The notes beneath the pieces were generated by a model. The model was not told where the DNA came from. It searched no databases and was given only the letters and a program-made list of their open reading frames with translations. Source: Desulfovibrio sp. OttesenSCG-928-G15 (GTDB lineage: Bacteria > Desulfobacterota > Desulfovibrionia > Desulfovibrionales > Desulfovibrionaceae). From it: 12,727 bases of DNA. The stretch covers positions 1 through 12,727 of the forward strand of contig JAJDIC010000060.1 in the NCBI GenBank assembly GCA_030266525.1, in the 5' to 3' direction. This document shows, one piece after another, positions 6,811 through 12,727 of the stretch. Both the position numbers and the translations under genes were made by a program. Position 1 is the stretch's first letter, and the number at the start of each line of letters is the position of its first letter.

Positions 6811-6839
6811 ACTGTATAGTAGAATTGCAGGCAGCGCAA
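6811..6839 (-). promoter_or_regulatory. Weak promoter candidate for the glycosyltransferase
   Basis: On the minus strand TTGCGC (6839-6834) and TACAGT (6816-6811) are 17 bases apart and match three and four of six consensus positions. They are followed by an AT-rich stretch with TATCAT. The zone is the most AT-rich part of the gap and lies about 165 bases before the gene, with the 6746-6778 hairpin in between. Confidence 0.25.
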
Positions 6840-6936
6840 AAAGAATGTGCCGTGCCCAATGAGAATGCGCGCATTGAGGGGCTTCGCAGCGCCTGCACAT
6901 GGCAAAACCGTCTGTTCGCGAGGGAATACAACAGGG

Positions 6937-6968
6937 AAAAAAGGGCTTCATGTTTCCATAAAGCCCTT
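6937..6968 (-). terminator. Intrinsic terminator of ilvD
   Basis: On the minus strand AAGGGCTT (6968-6961) and AAGCCCTT (6948-6941) form an 8-bp stem. The loop is shortened by an inner ATG/CAT pairing, and a run of six T (6942-6937) follows. This is the clearest terminator in the window, about 100 bases after the ilvD stop. Confidence 0.8.
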
Positions 6969-7066
6969 GGCAAGTCTGGCCCCAACGGGCGATTCATTAT
7001 ACGTTCTGTGGCGTTTTATGGAAACCGCTTTACCGCTCAAAGTGGAAACGGTTCTCGAAGCGCACA

Positions 7067-8749
7067 CTACTCTTTATACACTGCGCCGGTCGACGCGGAC
7101 GTTACCTGCTTTGCATAGCGCCGCAGAAAGGGGGAGGCCAGATCCTTCTGCTTCGGGGTGAAGCCTCTGAGGCGGCTGGCGATTTCCTGCGCATCGAGCA
7201 GGAGATCGAGCTTTCTGTTCGGAATGTCTATGCCTATCCGGTCGCCGTCCTGAACAATGCCGATGGGGCCGCCGTCTGCGGCTTCCGGGGATACGTGCCC
7301 GATGGCCGCGCCGCGTGAGCCGCCGGAAAAGCGCCCATCGGTGACCAGCGCCACGTCCGCATCAAGTCCCATTCCGGCGATGGCTGAGGTGGGGGTGAGC
7401 ATTTCGCGCATGCCGGGGCCGCCGCGCGGGCCTTCGTAACGCACGATTACCGCATCCCCGGCAACGATTTTTCCGCCCAGAATGGCACTTACGGCATCTT
7501 CTTCCGAATCAAATACCCTGGCTGTTACTTCGCGCTGCATCATGGACGGCAGCACGGCAAACTGCTTCACCACCGCTCCTTCCGGCGCGAGGCTTCCTTT
7601 GAGTATGGCAATGCCGCCTTCTTTGGAATGCGGGTTATCCAGAGGTCGAATAACTTCCGGGTTGCGGTTTTCGGCGCGCGAGTCGCGCAGGTTTTCGGCC
7701 ACGGTTTTGCCGGTTACGGTCATGGCTTCGCCGTGCAAGAGCCCGCCGTCCAGCAAAACGCGCATGACGCCGGGTATGCCCCCGGCTTCGTGCAGGTCTT
7801 CAATATGCGGGGCGGCTGCCGGGGAAAGTTTGCACAGATTGGGTGTTTTTCGGCTGATTTCGTCAAATATTTCAAGAGAAAGTTCGAGGCCCGCTTCGCG
7901 GAAAATGGCAGGCAGATGAAGCACGGTATTGGATGAGCCGCCAAGGGCCATATCCACGGCAACCGCGTTGGCAACGGATTGCTCGGTGACGATATCGCGC
8001 GGCGTGGTGTTGTTTTGTAACAATTCCAGCACCTTCATGCCCGCTTTTTTCGCCAGGCGAATGCGGTCTGCGGAAACGGCGGCTACCGTGCCGTTTCCCG
8101 GCAGGGCAAGGCCGATGGTTTCGGCCATACAGTTCATGGTGTTGGCGGTGAACATGCCGGAACAGGAGCCGCAGCCGGGGCAGGCGCTTTCCGTGAGATC
8201 TTCCAGTTCGTCTTCGCTTATGCCGCCCACGCGGATGCGTCCAACGCCCTCAAACACGCTGATAAGATCGGCGCGAGCCCCGTTTTTCATGGCTGCACCG
8301 GCCATCATCGGGCCGCCGCTCACCAGCACGGCAGGAATGTTCAGGCGCAGCATGGCCATGAGCATGCCCGGAACAGATTTGTCACAGTTGGGAATAAGCA
8401 CAAGGCCGTCAAACGGGTGGGCCGTTGCCATGAGTTCAATGGAATCTGCCACCATTTCCCGACTGGGCAGAGAAAATTTCATCCCTTCATGGTTCATGGC
8501 CAGTCCGTCACACACGGCAATGGCCGGAAATTCCAGCGGAGTGCCGCCAGCAAGGCGCACACCGGCCTTGACCGCTTCGGACAGGGTGCGCAGATGCACA
8601 TGCCCCGGCACAATTTCGTTAAAGCCGTTCACAACCCCGATCAGGGGGCGGGCTATTTCTTCACGGGTAAGGCCAAGGGCGTACAACAAAGAGCGGTGAG
8701 GCGCTTTTTCCGGCCCGGCGGTCATGCGCAGGCTGCGAGAAGGTTTCAT
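7067..8749 (-). CDS. ilvD: Dihydroxy-acid dehydratase IlvD
   Basis: IlvD dehydrates 2,3-dihydroxy-3-methylbutanoate and its methylpentanoate homologue to 2-oxo acids, the third step of valine and isoleucine synthesis and a supplier for leucine and pantothenate. It is a cytoplasmic iron-sulfur enzyme. The 560-residue length is typical. Visible are [11 protein letters not shown] (80-90), [10 protein letters not shown] (121-130) and [18 protein letters not shown] (190-207), which hold the candidate cluster cysteines C80, C122, C193 and C196, and the C-terminal [11 protein letters not shown]. The ATG at 8749 has an AAGGA site about nine bases upstream; an internal ATG eight codons later would also be possible. 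The gene lies alone between a 117-base upstream gap and its own terminator at 6937-6968. No leader peptide rich in Ile, Leu or Val was seen upstream. Identity is very secure. Confidence 0.97.
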   Translation of the reverse strand: MKPSRSLRMTAGPEKAPHRSLLYALGLTREEIARPLIGVVNGFNEIVPGHVHLRTLSEAVKAGVRLAGGTPLEFPAIAVCDGLAMNHEGMKFSLPSREMVADSIELMATAHPFDGLVLIPNCDKSVPGMLMAMLRLNIPAVLVSGGPMMAGAAMKNGARADLISVFEGVGRIRVGGISEDELEDLTESACPGCGSCSGMFTANTMNCMAETIGLALPGNGTVAAVSADRIRLAKKAGMKVLELLQNNTTPRDIVTEQSVANAVAVDMALGGSSNTVLHLPAIFREAGLELSLEIFDEISRKTPNLCKLSPAAAPHIEDLHEAGGIPGVMRVLLDGGLLHGEAMTVTGKTVAENLRDSRAENRNPEVIRPLDNPHSKEGGIAILKGSLAPEGAVVKQFAVLPSMMQREVTARVFDSEEDAVSAILGGKIVAGDAVIVRYEGPRGGPGMREMLTPTSAIAGMGLDADVALVTDGRFSGGSRGAAIGHVSPEAADGGPIGIVQDGDRIGIDIPNRKLDLLLDAQEIASRLRGFTPKQKDLASPFLRRYAKQVTSASTGAVYKE

Positions 8750-8866
8750 AGGAGAAATTCCTTTATCTGAAAGTAAGATTGGCTAGGCACAGGAAAGAAG
8801 AAAACACTTTTGCGAAAAAAGCAAGCCGAGCTTTGTATCCTTGCGCAAGACCGGGTAAGCGAAACG

Positions 8867-10528
8867 TCAAATACAGGGGCCGCAAGATGCCACCTGCCCG
8901 TCTTCCAGCCGCAATGCATGGGTAAAAAGCGAAGCCCTGTCGCTTTCATGGTGCGACACATACACAAGGCTTACGCCTTGCTTGGCGAGTTGTTCAAGCG
9001 CGTGCAGGAAAAAGGCTCGCCCCTGTTCGTCCAGGGTGGAGCAGGGCTCATCCAGAAGCAGCACCGGCGGTGAACCGGCCATGGCCCTTGCCAAAAGCAC
9101 CCGGCGGGCCTGACCGCTGGACAGGGAAAAGAAGGGGGTTTTGGCCCGCTGTTCCATATGAAAACGCGCCAGCCATTCACGGGCCGTTGTCCGCTCGTCT
9201 TCTCCCGGCTCATCATACAGGCCGATGTGACCGCGAAATCCGGAAATGACTACCTCTTCTGCTGTCAGATCGTAGTCATAGGCATGCAAAAGCCGATCAG
9301 AAATGTAGCCGACGCCTGAGCGCAATTCGTCAAGGTCGGGCCGGGGCTGGCCGCACCAGGAAACAGTGCCGCCAAAAGCGGCGAATTCTTCGCCGTTCAG
9401 CAGCCGGAGCAGGGTGCTCTTGCCGGAGCCGTTTCTGCCGGATACCACCCACTGTTCACCGGGTTGTATCTCCCAGTTAATGTCGCGCAGCACTTTTTTG
9501 CGCTCGATAAACACGTCCACATGCTGCAAGGCAAGCAGGGGCGGCAGCGAGGAGGAAGAATTTTCGCGGGCGCTGATAACCAGATGTCTAATGGCGGCGG
9601 CAAAATCGCTTTTCGGGGCGGGCGCTGAGGCGGCAGACGTCTGGACGCTCGCTTCTGCCGACGCATTTGTATCAGCGGATCCTGCATTGCTGTGCGCCTG
9701 GCGGGCAGACTGGGCAGATTGGCCCGGCTCGGCGGAAGCCATGGCAAGCGTGCGTTTTTCCACCCGCCTGCCCGTGGCGTCGCTGGAAACAAACAGGCCG
9801 CAGGCGATGAAGGGGGGAATATCTTCCTTGCGGTGGGCGCTGACCAGAAGCGTACTGTTCGCTTTGGCGGCAAGCTCCATGACCCGGCTGATCCGCGCTC
9901 TGGCCGGGGCGTCCAGTCCGTCCAGCGGTTCGTCCAGCAAGAGCAGGGCGGGTTTGGCTATCAGGGCGCGCAGGATGAGCATGAGCCTGAGCTGCCCCTG
10001 CGACATGGCGGGCGCGAGCATGCCGAGCAGCGGGGAGGCCCCGGCCTGTTCGGCAAGGGCGGCGGCGCGTTCATAATGATGGGCCGCAAGTTCGCCATAG
10101 ACCATGGCCGCGTTGTCCAGTCCGGAAAGCAGGATTTCCTCGCCGCTTATTTGCCAGCCCTGACGCACGTAGTTGCGCTGCTGGGCGGGAGAAACAAGGC
10201 GCACATGCTCCCGGGCGTTCAGGGGGGCAGAGTCTTGTTTGCCGTCAAAGGCGTAGAGAATGCGTCCGGTCGGATGGTTTTTGGGCGGGTTGCCTGTGTC
10301 TGTATGGCTTGCAGGCAGATGGCCCTGGCGCGGGCGAATGTCGCCCGCCAGAAGCTGGAGCAGGGTGGACTTGCCGCTGCCGTTGGGACCAAGCAGGGCC
10401 AGGTGTTCTCCGGCGTGTATGCAAAGGGAGAGATTGGAAAAAATCACCGCATCCGCATACCCGGCGCTGACATTTTCCATTCGGACGAGCGGCAGGCGAG
10501 CGCTGTTCTGAAACCGGGAAGAACTCAT
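8867..10528 (-). CDS. Soluble protein with two ABC ATPase domains, ModF/PhrA-like
   Basis: The 553-residue product has two ABC ATPase domains and no membrane segment. Domain 1 has Walker A GPNGSGKST (47-55), a Q-loop in SPAQQ (113-117), a divergent signature MSQGQ (175-179), Walker B LLLLDEP (195-201) and a switch His in SAHR (H232). Domain 2 has GRNGSGKST (364-372), signature LSSGQ (469-473), VLLLDEP (489-495) and SHH (526-527). Where the second Q-loop is expected the sequence reads GYISDRL, as in ModF-like proteins. Residues about 257-325 are a low-complexity Ala/Ser linker. ModF of E. coli has been tied to molybdate regulation or transport, but no permease or molybdate gene is nearby, so the role is open. 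The ATG at 10528 overlaps the upstream phosphatase stop as ATGA, so the two are probably co-translated. Confidence 0.85.
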   Translation of the reverse strand: MSSSRFQNSARLPLVRMENVSAGYADAVIFSNLSLCIHAGEHLALLGPNGSGKSTLLQLLAGDIRPRQGHLPASHTDTGNPPKNHPTGRILYAFDGKQDSAPLNAREHVRLVSPAQQRNYVRQGWQISGEEILLSGLDNAAMVYGELAAHHYERAAALAEQAGASPLLGMLAPAMSQGQLRLMLILRALIAKPALLLLDEPLDGLDAPARARISRVMELAAKANSTLLVSAHRKEDIPPFIACGLFVSSDATGRRVEKRTLAMASAEPGQSAQSARQAHSNAGSADTNASAEASVQTSAASAPAPKSDFAAAIRHLVISARENSSSSLPPLLALQHVDVFIERKKVLRDINWEIQPGEQWVVSGRNGSGKSTLLRLLNGEEFAAFGGTVSWCGQPRPDLDELRSGVGYISDRLLHAYDYDLTAEEVVISGFRGHIGLYDEPGEDERTTAREWLARFHMEQRAKTPFFSLSSGQARRVLLARAMAGSPPVLLLDEPCSTLDEQGRAFFLHALEQLAKQGVSLVYVSHHESDRASLFTHALRLEDGQVASCGPCI

Positions 10529-11385
10529 GCCTGTATGTTGAAGGGCAGCACGCGGGTCGCACCGCCTTCAATGACCACGCTGCCGGTATAGCCGAAGGAG
10601 GCCGCATAGCTGGCAAGCTGGTCAAAGGCGTAGGCCGGAGTGTTGATGCAGTGGGCGTCCGAGCCGATGCTGATAGGAAGGCCTAGCGCGGCGGCGCGTT
10701 CCATAAGCACCGGACCGGGGTAGATCTCTTTGCAGGGTTTGCGCAATCCGGCGGAAGATACTTCCATGGCCATGTTGTTCGCCTTCATGGCTTGCAGGGC
10801 AGTATCAATCAGGGTACGCGAGGCCGGGGTGGCAAGCCACAGGGTAAAGTCGTCGATTGTAAACAGCTTGATCAGATCCGGGTGGGCGGCAATATGAAAC
10901 AGGCCTGTTTCGCACATGGCCGCAAGGTCGCGGTAGTAGCGTTCATACGCGGCAAAACGCTGCTCTTGCGAGAGAGCGGCCCAGTCTTGCGCGCAGAAGT
11001 CAAAGCCCCAGGTTCCCTGAAAGTGCAGCCCGCCGATGATGTAATCATAGTCATGCGCGGCGACAAGTGTTCTGGCGTAGTCCACTTCTTCGGCAATGAA
11101 GTCTACTTCAAGGGCCAGCAAGACGCGCATGGCGTCCTTGCCGTCTTTGGATTCCGCGTCCCGCAAGGCGCTCACTTCTGCAATGTAGCGGTCAAAACCG
11201 GCCAGAAGTTTTGGCTGGTAGTCGGTGGGGTAGGTATAGCCGGACGGACGCGGGGAATGCTCCGAAAAGCCGTACACGGCAAGCCCCCGGGCAAGAGCTG
11301 CCCGGTGCATTTCTTCCACACTGTTCTGGCCGTGCGAGTGGGATGTGTGCGAGTGCAAGTCCGCAAGAACAGCCGGTCTGTTCAC
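10525..11385 (-). CDS. PHP-domain phosphatase, histidinol-phosphatase (HisK/HisJ) family
   Basis: The 286-residue product has the PHP fold, which binds a metal cluster in a TIM-like barrel. In this subfamily it usually hydrolyses L-histidinol phosphate to histidinol, the eighth step of histidine synthesis. Metal-ligand motifs seen in order are DLHSHTSHSHG (9-19), SEH (41-43), E93 in LALEVDF, GGLHF (118-122), IAAHPD (165-170) and GSDAH (241-245). The start is GTG at 11385, with AAGGA nine bases upstream; no better ATG is in frame. It lies 25 bases after the comFB stop and its TGA overlaps the ABC protein start. No other his gene is in the window, so a different phosphoester substrate is possible. 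Confidence 0.85.
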   Translation of the reverse strand: MNRPAVLADLHSHTSHSHGQNSVEEMHRAALARGLAVYGFSEHSPRPSGYTYPTDYQPKLLAGFDRYIAEVSALRDAESKDGKDAMRVLLALEVDFIAEEVDYARTLVAAHDYDYIIGGLHFQGTWGFDFCAQDWAALSQEQRFAAYERYYRDLAAMCETGLFHIAAHPDLIKLFTIDDFTLWLATPASRTLIDTALQAMKANNMAMEVSSAGLRKPCKEIYPGPVLMERAAALGLPISIGSDAHCINTPAYAFDQLASYAASFGYTGSVVIEGGATRVLPFNIQA

Positions 11386-11410
11386 GTATACGGTCCTTTT
11401 AATGCCGAGC

Positions 11411-11698
11411 TTACGACTTGGGATTTTTCAGCACGTGCTCAATGGATGACTCCACAACCTCTTCCAGCGAGTTGCGCCGAACAGGGTCGCGCAGGACGAT
11501 GGTCCCTTCCTGGGTGTACCGGGCAGGGAGGTTGTTCAGGGCGTATGCGTATGCATCCTTGAGGGCTTCCGGGGTAATAGCCAGCTGGTTTTTTTCTACG
11601 AGTTCGTTCAGGTATTTGATAACCCGCTGCTCGTTCCTGTTACGGACGAAAAAAAGGTCTACCCCGTTCACAACATATTTTTCACGAGTTTTGGGCAT
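11411..11698 (-). CDS. ComFB-family small protein
   Basis: This 95-residue protein resembles the late competence ComFB family through its AYALNNLPARYTQEG segment (51-65) followed by a helical end, SLEEVVESSIEHVL (77-90). The rest is also mostly helical: NEQRVIKYLNELVEK (22-36). The CxxC pair found in some members is absent. ComFB was named from the Bacillus comF operon, where it is not essential for competence, and cyanobacterial members have been reported to bind cyclic di-GMP. Its role here is unknown. An upstream ATG at 11776 would add 26 residues, but the ATG at 11698 follows a strong GGAGGA site and is preferred. It lies 25 bases before the PHP gene and 138 bases after mlaA. Confidence 0.7.
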   Translation of the reverse strand: MPKTREKYVVNGVDLFFVRNRNEQRVIKYLNELVEKNQLAITPEALKDAYAYALNNLPARYTQEGTIVLRDPVRRNSLEEVVESSIEHVLKNPKS

Positions 11699-11727
11699 GG
11701 GTTCCTCCGGAACAGGCGATGCGCCTG
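11699..11727 (-). promoter_or_regulatory. Two adjacent hairpins over the comFB ribosome site
   Basis: On the minus strand CAGGCG-CAT-CGCCTG (11727-11713) is followed directly by GTTCC-GGA-GGAAC (11713-11701), two short stems with 3-base loops that share one base. The GGAGGA ribosome site spans the loop and 3' arm of the second stem, just before the ATG at 11698. This could mask the site. The stems are short and the effect is unproven. Confidence 0.4.
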
Positions 11728-11810
11728 GGGCTGTTTCACAATACGTTTTTGACCAGATACAGCGGCTACGCTTCAAATCGTCGTGTAACGGTGTGGAAAG
11801 CTCTGCCTGC

Positions 11811-11829
11811 GGCCTGACCGGGGCAGGCC
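11811..11829. repeat. Stem-loop just downstream of mlaA
   Basis: GGCCTG (11811-11816) and CAGGCC (11824-11829) pair across a 7-base loop, eight bases after the mlaA stop on the minus strand. An alternative GCCTGC/GCAGGC pairing overlaps it. No T run follows, so termination between mlaA and comFB is uncertain. Confidence 0.4.
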
Positions 11830-11836
11830 AGAAGGG

Positions 11837-12589
11837 TTATTTTTTTACTTTTTCCCGGCGGTACTGCACATAGGCGTCACGCACGGAACTGTATGGCTCT
11901 ATTGCCGACTGTTTGAGCGCGTCATAGAGATCAAGCGTATCATCCAGACTGTTGAACACTTCCACTGCCGAGGCCCCCGCGCCTACATACCAGGGCTTGA
12001 TATAGGTTGTCGGGCGCAGAAAATAGTCGCCCACCTTGCCCACGGTATCCCGCCCGGTGCTTGGGCCCAAAAAGGGCCAGACCACGTAAAAGCCTTCGCC
12101 CATGCCCCACACGCCAAGGGTTTGCCCAAGATCTTCATCTTCAACCGGCACGATGGGCTTGTGTTTTTTCGCCACGTCGAACAGGCCGCCAAGTCCGGCG
12201 GTTGTGTTCAGCACGAAGCGCGACATTTCCACCCCGGCTGCCTTGGGCCTGCCTTGCAGCAGGTTGTTGGTGAAGCGCACGGGAAAGGCCAGGTTGTGGA
12301 AAAAGTTTTTCAGGCCGGTGCGGAAAAAGCCGGGCGTAACATATTCATACCCCTTGTACGCAGGGCGGGCAACGTGCTCGATAAGGCCGTCGTTAAACTT
12401 GAACATGGCCCGGTTAAAGCCCTCCATGGGGTCCGGCACGATGGAGCCTACGGTGTCAAGGTACTGCTCGTCATCATCCGGCAAGGCCGCAGGGGCGTCT
12501 GCCGCGAACGCCACCTGGGCGCACAGGCACAAAAGCGCCGCACAGAGGGCGCCTCTGGCGATAACGGTGCAGGAGAATGGCTTTTTCAT
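11837..12589 (-). CDS. mlaA: MlaA/VacJ, outer-membrane phospholipid removal protein
   Basis: MlaA forms a ring in the outer membrane that removes misplaced phospholipids from the outer leaflet and passes them to periplasmic MlaC. The 250 residues show the family hallmark DPMEGFNRAMFKFND (53-67), then NTTAGLGGLFDVA (128-140), EDLGQTLGVWGMGEG (152-166) and PFLGPSTGRD (172-181). The N-terminus has KK, a hydrophobic core and AFA-AD (27-31), a good signal peptidase I site. The E. coli protein is a lipoprotein, but none of the three cysteines in the core (16, 21, 23) sits in a standard lipobox. The ATG at 12589 is eight bases after the mlaC stop, with AGAAGG overlapping that stop, so the two are co-transcribed and probably coupled. 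Confidence 0.94.
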   Translation of the reverse strand: MKKPFSCTVIARGALCAALLCLCAQVAFAADAPAALPDDDEQYLDTVGSIVPDPMEGFNRAMFKFNDGLIEHVARPAYKGYEYVTPGFFRTGLKNFFHNLAFPVRFTNNLLQGRPKAAGVEMSRFVLNTTAGLGGLFDVAKKHKPIVPVEDEDLGQTLGVWGMGEGFYVVWPFLGPSTGRDTVGKVGDYFLRPTTYIKPWYVGAGASAVEVFNSLDDTLDLYDALKQSAIEPYSSVRDAYVQYRREKVKK

Positions 12590-12597
12590 ACGGCCTT

Positions 12598-12727
12598 CTA
12601 TTTTTTGGCGGCGCGGGTTTCGTCCGCTTTCTGGCGCACAAGATCAATAAGCTGCTGGGCATTGCCGCGCTGCAATACAGACTGGAACTGGGAGCGGTAG
12701 TTCTGCACAAGGCTGACGCCTTCAATG
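12598..12727 (-). CDS. mlaC: MlaC, periplasmic phospholipid-binding protein (C-terminal end only)
   Basis: Only the last 42 residues are present; the rest lies beyond the right edge. The segment IEGVSLVQNYRSQFQSVL followed by a Gln-rich helix and a Lys end matches the C-terminus of the MlaC/Ttg2D family (V-GVS---N-R--F---L). MlaC shuttles phospholipids across the periplasm between MlaA and the MlaFEDB complex. The stop is directly followed by mlaA, a usual arrangement in Mla operons, and the other mla genes would be expected just outside the window. The fragment is short, but neighbour and sequence agree. Confidence 0.8.
   Translation of the reverse strand, partial: IEGVSLVQNYRSQFQSVLQRGNAQQLIDLVRQKADETRAAKK

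Larger units (their letters stand above)
6647..7066. other. 420-base gene-free stretch between ilvD and the glycosyltransferase
   Basis: I see no protein or RNA gene here. In minus-strand order it holds an 11-base sequence complementary to the terminator loop (7025-7015), the ilvD terminator (6968-6937), a 12-bp palindrome AATGCGCGCATT (6864-6875), an AT-rich likely promoter zone (6790-6840) and a 13-bp hairpin (6746-6778) in the presumed leader. A 66-codon minus frame (6797-6997) runs through the terminator and is not credible. Confidence 0.6.

Noticed and set aside
6797..6997. Minus frame of 66 codons between ilvD and the glycosyltransferase
   Set aside because: It spans the ilvD terminator and has no similarity or ribosome site that I can recognise.
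10792..11562. Plus-strand frame of 256 codons opposite the PHP gene
   Set aside because: Antisense shadow; the PHP metal motifs on the minus strand are complete.
1..12727. CRISPR array, tRNA or rRNA gene, insertion sequence, phage or defence system
   Set aside because: No regularly spaced repeats, cloverleaf, transposase, integrase or defence-type domain was found on either strand by reading.

Overview
This window reads as ordinary chromosomal DNA from a Gram-negative bacterium. Gene content, protein style and the GC-rich hairpin repeats between genes suggest the sulfate-reducing family Desulfovibrionaceae. That placement is inferred; no marker gene fixes the species. All eleven recognisable genes lie on the minus strand, so transcription runs from the right end to the left. 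Long plus-strand reading frames are antisense shadows of GC-rich genes.

From right to left (5' to 3' for the genes): the 3' end of mlaC and a complete mlaA, both for phospholipid transport between outer and inner membranes; a 95-residue ComFB-family protein; a PHP-domain phosphatase of the histidinol-phosphatase type, overlapping by ATGA a soluble protein with two ABC ATPase domains (ModF-like); ilvD, with a clear intrinsic terminator behind it; a family 2 glycosyltransferase broken by a one-base frameshift; a 489-base gene-free stretch with two inverted copies of a hairpin repeat; trmI; a 288-base gap with a compact double-hairpin element; a beta-CASP metallo-beta-lactamase; rsmD; coaD; and miaA, which runs off the left edge.

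The left part (trmI, beta-CASP nuclease, rsmD, coaD, miaA) is mostly an RNA-maturation neighbourhood: tRNA m1A58 methylation, probable RNA processing, 16S rRNA m2G966 methylation and tRNA A37 prenylation, with coenzyme A synthesis (coaD) inserted. The beta-CASP gene, rsmD and coaD are packed with a 3-base gap and a 22-base overlap, so they are probably one transcript. The right part is envelope lipid transport plus small enzymes.

I found no convincing new multi-gene system. The items worth a second look are the frameshifted glycosyltransferase, two families of palindromic intergenic elements, perfect palindromes upstream of the beta-CASP gene, an 11-base complementarity with the loop of the ilvD terminator, hairpins over the comFB ribosome binding site, and an MlaA whose signal peptide lacks a lipobox.
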